A stretch of DNA of 64,000 nt from Limnohabitans sp. Bal53 (lineage in GTDB: Bacteria; Pseudomonadota; Gammaproteobacteria; Burkholderiales; Burkholderiaceae_C): positions 62,001-126,000 of the forward strand of contig NZ_NESH01000004.1 of NCBI RefSeq assembly GCF_003063355.1. Direction: 5' to 3'. The first letter of the stretch is position 1, and each line of letters opens with the position of its first letter. Position numbers and translations under genes: made by a program. Positions 57,186-64,000 of this stretch are shown in pieces. The notes below the pieces were generated by a model. It was not told the DNA's origin, made no database searches, and saw only the letters and a list, made by a program, of their open reading frames with translations.

Positions 57186-57207
57186 TTAGCCACACTGTTA
57201 GCCACAC
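57186..57207 (+). other. Candidate integrase arm-type sites, right end
   Basis: TTAGCCACAC in tandem at 57186-57195 and 57198-57207, matching the pair near attL. They lie just upstream of the integrase start, so the integrase could also control its own promoter. Confidence 0.65.
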
Positions 57208-57342
57208 CGCTGGACAGGCTTTCAGTGTACTTCTTGGAACAATCATGGACAAATGTTTTTCTTTGAATCTGCCTAAGTCATTGATTTTTCGGAGTTTTTT
57301 GTGGATAACTCAGAGTACTAAAACTTCTGTGGAAGCTCTGTT

Positions 57343-57398
57343 ACTTGCATGGGGTGCAAGGGGTCGCGAGTTCGAATCCCGCCACGCCGACCATTTAT
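57343..57398 (+). repeat. attR: 56-bp direct repeat
   Basis: A partial tRNA-Pro copy (3' part only, no 5' half), identical to 23434-23489. Downstream host sequence resumes with the original tRNA terminator. Confidence 0.95.
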
Positions 57399-57409
57399 CT
57401 TTGAAATCA

Positions 57410-57445
57410 ACGGGTTACAGCTCACAAAGTTGTAACCCGTTTTTC
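57410..57445 (+). terminator. Displaced original terminator of tRNA-Pro
   Basis: ACGGGTTACA and TGTAACCCGT form a perfect 10-bp stem followed by TTTTC. It is probably the original tRNA-Pro terminator, now separated from the tRNA by the island. Confidence 0.85.
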
Positions 57446-57504
57446 ATGGTGTGTCAGCCCATACCGATGCTGCTTCTCCTGGTCCGAACCACCCGAGTGA
57501 ACCC

Positions 57505-57873
57505 ATGAACAGACCCATACTGGCCGAATCGGCCATCCATCCTGCCATCCGACAACGCATTGCCGAACACCACCAGCGGGTGATCGAGCGGGTGCAAACC
57601 GCCGTCGCCCAGCACGCCCTGGTGGTCGTGGGCTTGTCAGGAAATCCTTTTGTCGGCAAAGCCCGCAAAGCATTGACCGCAGCGGGCGTGGCGCATGAAT
57701 ACATTGAGTTGGGCAGCTATTTTTCGCAATGGCGTTTGCGCAATGCCTTGAAGATGTGGACCGGCTGGCCCACTTTTCCGATGGTCTTTGTTCGTGGCAC
57801 TTTAATCGGCGGTGCCGATGACCTGCGCCGCCTGATTGACAGCGGCGAATTTCAGACTTTGCTGCAAGCCTGA
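57505..57873 (+). CDS. Glutaredoxin-fold protein without cysteine
   Basis: 122 residues from MNRPILAESAIHPAIRQRI. The monothiol glutaredoxin pattern is clear in the second half: WTGWPTFPMVFVRGTLIGGA, with the cis-Pro loop TFP and the GGADDL motif. At the active-site position, where CGFS or CPYC would be, it reads LSGNPFVGKARKAL, and the whole protein contains no Cys. It cannot work as a thiol reductase and may be a binding or regulatory protein. It is followed after 5 bases by a small gene. Confidence 0.85.
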   Translation: MNRPILAESAIHPAIRQRIAEHHQRVIERVQTAVAQHALVVVGLSGNPFVGKARKALTAAGVAHEYIELGSYFSQWRLRNALKMWTGWPTFPMVFVRGTLIGGADDLRRLIDSGEFQTLLQA

Positions 57874-57878
57874 AGTTC

Positions 57879-58232
57879 ATGGCGGCCAGCGCAAAACCCG
57901 AGTTCTGGCGCACCGAGGTGGGCGATGCGGTGGCCGTGCTCAACATTCCCGGCGCATTGAAGCGGCCACGCACGTTCGACATCGATGTGAGCCTTGTGGT
58001 GCTCGTACCCGAAGACCATGCACAGGCTTGGCACGAAGTGACGCTGGAGATCGACGGCAAACGGCAGTGGCACAGGCGCATCGCCAGCAACTGTCCGGGC
58101 CAGACCGATGGACTCGATTACCACTGCCGCGTGGTGCTCGAAGCCGGTCCGGCCTTGCGCATCCGCGCAGTGGCTGGCACCCGGGGCTCGGTGGTGCAGC
58201 GCTTGCAGATCGAAGCGAGAGAGGATCTTTAG
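57879..58232 (+). CDS. Conserved-looking hypothetical protein
   Basis: 117 residues, predicted beta-rich, with two Cys (SNCPGQTDGLDYHCRVV). It starts 5 bases after the glutaredoxin-like gene, so both are likely co-transcribed. No domain is recognised. The convergent oxidase gene ends 2 bases later. Confidence 0.65.
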   Translation: MAASAKPEFWRTEVGDAVAVLNIPGALKRPRTFDIDVSLVVLVPEDHAQAWHEVTLEIDGKRQWHRRIASNCPGQTDGLDYHCRVVLEAGPALRIRAVAGTRGSVVQRLQIEAREDL

Positions 58233-58234
58233 CC

Positions 58235-59416
58235 TCAGCCAATCACCGCCAACTCGCGCAATGGGCTGTTTTGCAGCAGCCGCTCAAAGCCCAGTTCATC
58301 GACGGCTATGGTGATCGCCTTTCCCTGCAGCATCCATTCGGCCAGAGCCAACCCTGCCCCTGCCGCATGCTGCATGCCGTGGCCTGAAAAACCGTTGATG
58401 AAAAACAGGTTGCGCAGCTCTGGGTGTGGGCCGATCACGGCGTTGTGATCGAAGGTATTCATCTCGTAGTAACCCGCCCAAGCCCGCTCCACCCGCAGGG
58501 CCGCCAGGGCAGGAATGCGGTGTGCCAGCGAGGCCCATTGTTCGTCGTTCCATTCGCTCCAGTCGGGGTCGAGCGGCAGGCCAGGCAGGGTGTGTTTGGG
58601 CTCTGCGCCGCTGATCAAAAACCGGCCCTCAGGTCGCAGCCACCAACCTTCGGGGTCGATCAACAAGGGGCACAACGGCAGCGGCTCGGGGCAAGACAGC
58701 ACAAACACCGTTCGCCTCGCTGCCTCGATGGGCAGCTGCACCCCGGCCATGGCAGCCACCTCACCGGCCCAAGGCCCCGCTGCATTCACCACTTGGCCGC
58801 AGGGCAAGAGGCTGCCACTGGCCAGCCGCACCGCCTTGATTTGCGTGTGGGTGTGCTCCAGGCCCACCACCCGGTCGTGCAAGCGCTGCACACCTTGGGC
58901 CATGGCTTTTTTTAAGAACGCTTGGTGCAGGGCAGGGCCATCAAACCAGCCCTCACCGCTCAGGCCCAGACTGCCCAAGGCCACATCGTCCACGTTGAGC
59001 CAAGGGAAGCGCTGGCGCAAGGCCTCGGGGCCCAACAAGGCCACATCGGCTCCGGCCTGTTTTTGAATCTGGTGTGCCGTGTGCAGGGCGGCCGTTTGCT
59101 CGGGCTGGGCCAGGTACAAATAGCCAGGTTCTTGTAAGCCCAGCGCCACCGGGTGGTCGGGCAGGTCCAGGTGCTGATCGGCCTCACGCAAAAAAGCGAT
59201 GCCGTATTGACTCAGGCGGATGTTCACGGGGCAGGTGAATTGCTGGCGGATAGAGCTGGCCGACAGCGACGAGGAAGCTTTTTCGTAACGCGTATCCGTC
59301 TCGACCAGCGTGACCTGCAACCCAGGCTGCAAACGGGTTAACCAATAGGCCGTGGCTGCGCCCATCACGCCGCTGCCTACGATCACCACATCGGCCACTG
59401 TTTTAGGAGTGTTCAT
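58235..59416 (-). CDS. FAD-dependent oxidoreductase (DAO family)
   Basis: 393 residues. N-terminal dinucleotide motif VVIVGSGVMGAATAYWLTRL, and the substrate-domain sequence MNTFDHNAVIGPHPELRNLF with FFINGFSGHGMQHAAGAG at the C-terminus. This is the sarcosine oxidase / D-amino-acid dehydrogenase-like group that oxidises amines. The substrate is unknown. Confidence 0.85.
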   Translation of the reverse strand: MNTPKTVADVVIVGSGVMGAATAYWLTRLQPGLQVTLVETDTRYEKASSSLSASSIRQQFTCPVNIRLSQYGIAFLREADQHLDLPDHPVALGLQEPGYLYLAQPEQTAALHTAHQIQKQAGADVALLGPEALRQRFPWLNVDDVALGSLGLSGEGWFDGPALHQAFLKKAMAQGVQRLHDRVVGLEHTHTQIKAVRLASGSLLPCGQVVNAAGPWAGEVAAMAGVQLPIEAARRTVFVLSCPEPLPLCPLLIDPEGWWLRPEGRFLISGAEPKHTLPGLPLDPDWSEWNDEQWASLAHRIPALAALRVERAWAGYYEMNTFDHNAVIGPHPELRNLFFINGFSGHGMQHAAGAGLALAEWMLQGKAITIAVDELGFERLLQNSPLRELAVIG

Positions 59417-59604
59417 CGGTGATCTTTTTCAGGGGGGTGTTGTGCGCTCAAAGTGCGCGAATTGGTCATATGACAGTTGCTGTGTTGATCAGGGAGATGT
59501 GGCCTCAAGGCATCCGATGACAAATGGGTTCCAAAGGCAACAAGTTACGGATGTTACATGGGGCCTCATGGATGGCAGCAAATGATAAAAGTGATAATAA
59601 AGGC

Positions 59605-59641
59605 GACCAATCAGCAGATTTGCAGTGGTTGGTCATTTTTT
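59605..59641 (+). promoter_or_regulatory. Terminator-like hairpin before lipoprotein start
   Basis: GACCAATC at 59605-59612 pairs with GGTTGGTC at 59627-59634 (one wobble), followed by ATTTTTTT. It lies 16 bases before the ATG of the lipoprotein gene, so it could attenuate its expression, or end a short leader RNA. The remainder of the 240-base gap (59417-59656) shows nothing else. Confidence 0.4.
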
Positions 59642-59656
59642 CCCGGTTTGGACATC

Positions 59657-60124
59657 ATGACAAAAACTTCACTCATCGCTATTTTGTGTGCCGTGGCACT
59701 GACCGGTTGCGCGACAGTTGACGTGCGCGTGTCGAGCAAAGGTCCTTCTTATGGGGATGCGACCTTGATTCAGCCAGACATCCTGTATCAAGAAACACCT
59801 CAATCGCGATCGGTGATTGTGGGCTCGCAGGTGTATGCAACGGTGAACAGCTGCTCGCTCATCCAACGCTACCGCATCCGTACCAACACCGACTTCACAT
59901 CGGCTTTGAACTTGTTCAAAAACCGGGCTCACATGATGGGGGGGAAATGGGTCACGGTGGTGCACCACTCTGAAGTGGACAGCATTGAGAGCGCCTACAT
60001 CACGGGCAACCAGGAAATCATCTTGCGTGAAGGCACAGATCTCGGCAGTTCCCGGTACTTGACCACGATCGTGGGGGACATCTATGACTGTCCTTGCAAC
60101 ATCACCACCTGCTCGGGCCGTTAA
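59657..60124 (+). CDS. Putative lipoprotein
   Basis: 155 residues from MTKTSLIAILCAVALTGCAT; the lipobox is LTGC. The rest is soluble, with YDCPCNITTCSGR at the C-terminus (three clustered Cys). No family is recognised. It ends convergent to a small gene with a 4-base overlap. Confidence 0.7.
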   Translation: MTKTSLIAILCAVALTGCATVDVRVSSKGPSYGDATLIQPDILYQETPQSRSVIVGSQVYATVNSCSLIQRYRIRTNTDFTSALNLFKNRAHMMGGKWVTVVHHSEVDSIESAYITGNQEIILREGTDLGSSRYLTTIVGDIYDCPCNITTCSGR

Positions 60125-60363
60125 ACCATCCGGAAGATGCGCCAGCCGTCGTGCATCTTGCGGATACCGAACTTCCAGCACAAACGATTGCGCTTGACGA
60201 ACTGAATGGCTGCGATGCGTGCGTTTTCAGCCAATTTGAAATCGTCAAAAAACAAGCTGTCGCCGATTTCCATGCCGTGAAACACATACCTGTGTCGAAC
60301 AGGGATGTCGAATTTTTCAGGCGATTTGGTGATGGTCAGCATGGGCTTGATGAAGCGATTCAT
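60121..60363 (-). CDS. Small conserved hypothetical protein
   Basis: 80 residues from MNRFIKPMLTITKSPEKFDI (a shorter start at 60342 is also possible). The C-terminal part is HGMEIGDSLFFDDFKLAENA, then RIAAIQFVKRNRLCWKFGIR and KMHDGWRIFRMV, basic and suggestive of nucleic-acid binding. It looks like a short family seen in beta-proteobacteria, but function is unknown. Confidence 0.6.
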   Translation of the reverse strand: MNRFIKPMLTITKSPEKFDIPVRHRYVFHGMEIGDSLFFDDFKLAENARIAAIQFVKRNRLCWKFGIRKMHDGWRIFRMV

Positions 60364-60442
60364 GAAGAATCGACACCAGAGCCCTGAACTTGAGCTGTTG
60401 TTGAAGTGTGGTGTTTGCAGGGCTGCCATTGCAGTCGGGGTT

Positions 60443-61363
60443 TCAGTCGCTCAGTTCGGCCAAGGCGGCGCGGTACACCAGCCTTGCTGCCACCGTGTCT
60501 TCCACGGCCTGGCCCAGTGATTTGAAAACGATGGTGGTGCCAGCAGGGGGCGCAGCCGCACGCCCACACAACACCTCACCAATCTCTGCGGCAACCCTGG
60601 CGCCTGACAGCAGCACATCACCTGACTCTTTTTCGGCTGCTTCGCGTTGATCGGCCACCACCCAATTGGCCATGGCCGCGTCGTCCAACTCGCGCCAAGT
60701 GGGGCGGGGCGCGCCCACAGCCGCCACAAATGCGCCGGGTTTGAGCCAAGCGCCTTGCAGAACCGGGTCGCTGGCATTGGTCACGGTGCAGACGATGTCG
60801 GCCCCGCGCACTGCCATTTCGGCGCTCGCGCAGGTCACGCCGCCAATGTCGTGTGCGCATTGCTGTGCGTTGGCCGCGTTGGGACTCCAGACCCGAATCT
60901 CGGAAACCTCTCGTACTGCACGCAGCATTTGTGCGTGGCTGCGGGCCAGCACGCCGCTGCCCAGCATGGCCACCACCTGCGGGGTGCGCGGCACCAGCGC
61001 GTCTGCCGCCACGGCAGAGGCCGCTGCTGTGCGCATGGCCGTGATCGTGTTGCCTTCCATCACCGCCAGCGTCTGGCCCGTGGCCGGATCCATCAGCATG
61101 ATGGTGCTCAGCAGCGTGGGCAAGCCCTTTTGTGCATTGCCTGGCACCAAGGTGATGAGCTTGGTGCTCAAGGCATCGCCCAGTTGAGCAGGTTTTAAAA
61201 ACAGCAGGCCATCATGGCGTGCCTCGCCAATGGGCATAACCATGCGCAGCGGCTGAACCACTTGGCCCAGGCTCAGCGCCACCAAGGCTTCGCGTACGCC
61301 TTGCAACAAATCAGGCACGCTCAGCAGTCGCTGAACGCGGGCTTCGTCAAAGTAATGAACCAT
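60443..61363 (-). CDS. Ornithine cyclodeaminase / mu-crystallin family protein
   Basis: 306 residues from the ATG at 61363 (MVHYFDEARVQRLLSVPDLL). The NAD-binding motif is VVAMLGSGVLARSHAQMLRA. STIMLMDPATGQTLAVMEGN and ITAMRTAAASAVAADALVPR are family signatures. Members act as ornithine cyclodeaminase, alanine dehydrogenase or ketimine reductase; which is not decidable here. A longer start would extend into a region without similarity. Confidence 0.85.
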   Translation of the reverse strand: MVHYFDEARVQRLLSVPDLLQGVREALVALSLGQVVQPLRMVMPIGEARHDGLLFLKPAQLGDALSTKLITLVPGNAQKGLPTLLSTIMLMDPATGQTLAVMEGNTITAMRTAAASAVAADALVPRTPQVVAMLGSGVLARSHAQMLRAVREVSEIRVWSPNAANAQQCAHDIGGVTCASAEMAVRGADIVCTVTNASDPVLQGAWLKPGAFVAAVGAPRPTWRELDDAAMANWVVADQREAAEKESGDVLLSGARVAAEIGEVLCGRAAAPPAGTTIVFKSLGQAVEDTVAARLVYRAALAELSD

Positions 61364-61551
61364 GGGGTTTCTCCACGACCAGGAATAGGGTGAACAAGTG
61401 CCCATTCCAACACGCTTGGACCGAATGGGCAGTCACCTGCTCGATTGGGCCTGAGGCCAGGCATGGCCTGCCGGATGGACGCACAAAGTTCAGGGCATGG
61501 GGATCGTGGACAATTTAGCCCTTTGTGGTCCATGACCGAGCGGAGTTGCGT

Positions 61552-62130
61552 GTGAAATTCAAGATGTCTGAGAAATCATTGTTTGCGGTGTTGTTGCGCT
61601 CGCCTTGGTGGATCAGTTTTTTGTTGGTGGCCATCATTGCCTTGGTGGCTGGGGCGTTGCTGCCCGATGAATATGCTGGCGTGGGCATGTTGGGGGGCTT
61701 TCCGTTCTTTGTGATCGGTTGCATGGCCATGTGGCGCCAGCGCAACTTGCCCAGCCCCGCGATGGTGGAGAAAGCGCTGAAAAACCTCTCGGGCATGAAC
61801 TGGCGAGATTTTTCGGTGGTGCTCGACACGGCCTTCACCCGGCAGGGATACACCGTCACGCACTTGACGGGCGCAGCCGATATGCTGCTTGAGAAAAAGG
61901 GTGTGCGTACCGTGGTCAGTTCCAAACGCTGGAAGGCCGCTGCCATGGGCGTTGAGCCCTTGCGTGAACTGGTGAGCCACCGCGACACACTGGGAGCCAG
62001 CCACAGCGTGTGCATCAGTCTGGGCCAAGTGAGCGTGAAAGCGCGTGACTTCGCGGTGCAAAACCGCATCAGCCTGATTGCTGAGGCCGACTTGGTCGCG
62101 CTGACTGCAGACGTGCTCAAAGGTATTTGA
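61552..62130 (+). CDS. Membrane-anchored Mrr-like endonuclease-fold protein
   Basis: About 192 residues from a GTG at 61552 (GGAG six bases upstream); an ATG at 61564 is possible. Two membrane spans (WWISFLLVAIIALVAGALLP, then MLGGFPFFVIGCMAMW) precede a restriction-endonuclease-like domain with TRQGYTVTHLTGAADMLLEK. The DxnQxK-type motif reads VVSSKRW, so the usual Gln/Glu is Ser, which may impair catalysis. The natural role of this type is unknown. Confidence 0.7.
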   Translation: MKFKMSEKSLFAVLLRSPWWISFLLVAIIALVAGALLPDEYAGVGMLGGFPFFVIGCMAMWRQRNLPSPAMVEKALKNLSGMNWRDFSVVLDTAFTRQGYTVTHLTGAADMLLEKKGVRTVVSSKRWKAAAMGVEPLRELVSHRDTLGASHSVCISLGQVSVKARDFAVQNRISLIAEADLVALTADVLKGI

Positions 62131-62131
62131 G

Positions 62132-62166
62132 TCACTGATCCGTGAACGAATCCGTTCGCACAGTGA
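62132..62166 (+). terminator. Hairpin after the Mrr-like gene
   Basis: TCACTG and CAGTGA enclose an inner GTGAACG / CGTTCGCAC stem. There is no T-tract directly after it. It may be a weak terminator or a regulatory palindrome. Confidence 0.4.
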
Positions 62167-62196
62167 TGGGATCAGGGCGCTGAGTGGGGCTTTTTG

Positions 62197-62264
62197 GTAT
62201 ACAGGAAGTGCGTTTTTGCTCAAATATTGAGCAATATTTGATGGAAAATGCATTTCCTGTATAC
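62197..62264. promoter_or_regulatory. Nested palindromic operator region of the GntR gene
   Basis: GTATACAGGAAGTGC at 62197-62211 faces GCATTTCCTGTATAC at 62250-62264. Between them lies TCAAATATTGAGCAATATTT plus GA (62220-62241), itself palindromic except for the centre. GTATAC matches the general GntR half-site type. The region is 50 bases before the regulator's ATG, so autoregulation and control of the oxygenase gene are likely. Confidence 0.7.
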
Positions 62265-62313
62265 AACTGTGGGCTTGAAGGTGGTTTAATACGGCTTTTA
62301 TTTGAACAGCCGT

Positions 62314-63093
62314 ATGCCCATCACCCCCCTTTGTGCCCCGCACACCGACAGCCCTGACAGCGAGCTTGAAGGCGGCTCGCAAGCGGTCAAGGCCCAGCAG
62401 CGTCTGCGCGAGCTGATTTTGGCGGGGCAATTGCCAGCGGGCACCCGCATTGCTGAGCTGGCGCTGGTGGAACGCTTGGGCATGTCGCGCACCCCCATTC
62501 GCGCTGCTCTGATGCGCTTGGGCGAAGAAGGCCTGCTGCAAGCGCTGCCTGGTGGTGGTTATGCGGTGCGCACTTTTTCCGAGCGGGAAGTGGCCGACGC
62601 CATCGAGCTGCGAGGCACCTTGGAGGGCCTGGCCGCGCGCTTGGCCGCAGAGCGTGGTGTGCGCCCAGCCCTGCTGCAAGAAGCCAGCGCCTGCCTGGAC
62701 CAGATCGATTCTCTGCTGCAACCCGGTAGCCTAGACGATGCGCACTTTTCGGGCTATGTGCGTCTCAATGCCCATTTCCACAAGCTGCTGGCCGAGATGG
62801 CCGACAGCGCCTTGCTGGCGCGCGAAATCGAACGCGCCTCGGGCTTGCCTTTTGCTTCGCCATCGGGTTTTGTGGGCGTGCAGGCCCACAGCCCCGATGC
62901 CCGCGACACCCTGGTGGTGGCCCAGCACCAGCACCGCCAAGTGCTGCAGGCCATCGCCCAGCGCGAAGCGGGCCGGGCCGAATCACTGATGCGTGAGCAT
63001 TCGCGCATTGCCCGTCATCACTTGGGCATGGCCCTGCTCAATCCCCAAGCCTCGGTCACACCCGGGGTCCAACTCATCCGCAACAAACGCTGA
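62314..63093 (+). CDS. GntR family regulator (FCD type, VanR-like)
   Basis: 259 residues from the ATG at 62314. The winged HTH is LAGQLPAGTRIAELALVERL, GMSRTPIRAALMRLGEEGLL, followed by an all-helical FCD domain with metal- or ligand-binding His (LNAHFHKLLAEMADSALL). It ends 3 bases before the oxygenase ATG. VanR repressors act on vanillate genes, and this one is placed as a local regulator. Confidence 0.9.
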   Translation: MPITPLCAPHTDSPDSELEGGSQAVKAQQRLRELILAGQLPAGTRIAELALVERLGMSRTPIRAALMRLGEEGLLQALPGGGYAVRTFSEREVADAIELRGTLEGLAARLAAERGVRPALLQEASACLDQIDSLLQPGSLDDAHFSGYVRLNAHFHKLLAEMADSALLAREIERASGLPFASPSGFVGVQAHSPDARDTLVVAQHQHRQVLQAIAQREAGRAESLMREHSRIARHHLGMALLNPQASVTPGVQLIRNKR

Positions 63094-63096
63094 AAC

Positions 63097-64000
63097 ATGT
63101 TCATCAAAAACACCTGGTACGTGGCCTGCACCGTGGCCGAACTCGACGCCTTGGGCGACAAACCCCTGGGCCGCACCATCTGCAACGAAAAAATGGCCCT
63201 CTTTAAAGGTCCGGACGGCCGTGTGGCGGCGGTGGAGGATTTTTGTCCGCACCGTGGCGCACCTTTGTCTCTGGGCAAAGTCTGCAAAGGTCATTTGCAA
63301 TGCGGCTACCACGGCTTGGAAATGGGCACCGATGGCAAAACCGTGCAGATGCCCGGCCAGCGCGTGCGTGGTTTTCCCGCCATCAAAGCTTATGCCGTGG
63401 TCGAGCGTTATGGTTTTGTCTGGGTCTGGCCGGGTGACCAAGCCCAAGCCGACGAGGCGAAAATGCCGGTCTTTGAGTTTTTTGATAACCCGGCTTGGGC
63501 CTACGGCGGCGGTCTGTACCACGTCAAGGCCGACTACCGCCTGATGGTCGACAACCTGATGGACCTGACGCACGAGACTTATGTGCACGCTAACAGCATT
63601 GGTCAGCCTGAGATCGACGAGACGCCTTGCACCACCACGGTGGCGGGTGACCAGGTCATTTTGCAGCGGCACATGACGGGCATTCAGGCGCCACCGTTTT
63701 GGCAAATGGCCATGAGTGCCAATGGCCTGGACCCGCAGGCCAAGGTAGACCGCTGGCAAATTTGCCGATTCACGCCGCCCAGCCACATCATGATCGACGT
63801 GGGCGTGGCGCTGGCAGGACACGGTGGCTTTGATGCGCCGCCTGAAGTCAAAGCCTACAGCGTAGTGGTGGACTTCATCACCCCCGAGACCGAGACCTCG
63901 CATTGGTACCACTGGGGCATGGCGCGCCAGTTCAAGCCCGAAGACGCCGAGCTGACCGACAAAATCCGTGCTGGCCAAGGCGGCATCTTCAACGAAGACA
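63097..64000 (+). CDS. Rieske oxygenase, vanillate O-demethylase VanA-like, 3' end outside window
   Basis: 301 codons are visible of a usual 340-350. The Rieske centre is CPHRGAPLSLGK plus CKGHLQCGYHG (C-x-H and C-x2-H), and the mononuclear iron site is in VDNLMDLTHETYVHANSIG. The N-terminus MFIKNTWYVACTVAELDALG is VanA-like. VanA needs a reductase (VanB), which may follow beyond the edge. Vanillate, another methoxylated aromatic or a related compound is the likely substrate. Confidence 0.88.
   Translation, partial: MFIKNTWYVACTVAELDALGDKPLGRTICNEKMALFKGPDGRVAAVEDFCPHRGAPLSLGKVCKGHLQCGYHGLEMGTDGKTVQMPGQRVRGFPAIKAYAVVERYGFVWVWPGDQAQADEAKMPVFEFFDNPAWAYGGGLYHVKADYRLMVDNLMDLTHETYVHANSIGQPEIDETPCTTTVAGDQVILQRHMTGIQAPPFWQMAMSANGLDPQAKVDRWQICRFTPPSHIMIDVGVALAGHGGFDAPPEVKAYSVVVDFITPETETSHWYHWGMARQFKPEDAELTDKIRAGQGGIFNED

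Larger units (their letters stand above)
23434..57398. mobile_element. Integrated genomic island / integrative mobilizable element at tRNA-Pro
   Basis: The region is bounded by a perfect 56-bp direct repeat of the tRNA-Pro 3' end, about 33.9 kb apart. It encodes a tyrosine integrase at the right end, an AlpA-like regulator, a MobV/Pre-type relaxase, an IS21-family element and a broken serine recombinase. It has no visible type IV secretion genes, so it would need a helper for transfer. Cargo includes the acyl-CoA module (27,071-45,099) and LysR- and MipA-linked gene groups. Mosaic structure and internal truncations suggest several acquisition steps. Confidence 0.9.

Noticed and set aside
62116..62314. 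Small RNA or riboswitch before the GntR gene
   Set aside because: The paired elements are symmetric DNA palindromes around GTATAC, better explained as protein-binding sites; no known riboswitch pattern seen.

Overview
This is a chromosomal window from a Betaproteobacterium, most likely Comamonadaceae (Limnohabitans / Rhodoferax / Hydrogenophaga type). That reading rests on gene order (dedD-like SPOR gene - cvpA - purF - metZ - gltX), GC-rich codon use, many CoA-ligase and ring-hydroxylase genes, and protein style. No name can be proved without a search. Most of the window is ordinary core genome, interrupted by one large genomic island.

Region 1 (1-23,480) is core. It holds a fused hydantoinase/oxoprolinase cut by the left edge, a ComEA-like helix-hairpin-helix protein, an HTH-receiver regulator with reversed domain order, and a CoA ligase / luciferase-like oxidoreductase / short methionine synthase run. 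After these come yajQ and murB (divergent), a two-gene cassette flanked by two hairpins that share a loop, argG, ppnP, a glycine-zipper protein, an ArsC-like protein, and the folC-SPOR-cvpA-purF-metZ-gltX series. A tRNA-Ala/Glu/Asp cluster, a MerR regulator and tRNA-Pro(GGG) close the region.

Region 2 (23,434-57,398) is an island of about 33.9 kb inserted at the 3' end of tRNA-Pro. Its ends are a perfect 56-bp direct repeat. A tyrosine integrase lies at the right end. Each end also carries a tandem pair of TTAGCCACAC boxes, as expected for integrase arm sites. A MobV/Pre-type relaxase and an AlpA-like regulator suggest an integrative mobilizable element. The cargo is mosaic. First is an IS21-family element that truncated an older island gene. 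Next is an 18-kb acyl-CoA catabolic module: a 12-gene minus-strand operon (CoA ligase, LivGF, binding protein, LivHM, MaoC hydratase, ETF beta/alpha, acyl-CoA dehydrogenase, second CoA ligase, thiolase), with a divergent PAS hybrid kinase, an OmpR-type regulator and ETF-ubiquinone oxidoreductase. IS21 ends bound the module on both sides. Then come a LysR-controlled group (F420-dependent-type reductase, DoxX, class III dioxygenase, truncated esterase), a truncated serine recombinase with its partner, and a DUF4405 / two-component / MipA set.

Region 3 (57,399-64,000) is core again: a cysteine-free glutaredoxin-like protein, a DAO-family oxidase, a small lipoprotein, an ornithine-cyclodeaminase-family protein, and a membrane-anchored Mrr-like protein. 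It ends with a GntR regulator next to a VanA-like Rieske oxygenase cut by the right edge, with nested palindromes in the GntR promoter.

Working model: the island brings a nearly self-contained route for taking up an unknown carboxylic acid, activating it with CoA, dehydrogenating it, hydrating it and cleaving it, with its own electron path to quinone and its own sensor. No 3-hydroxyacyl-CoA dehydrogenase is present, so that step must come from the host or be bypassed.
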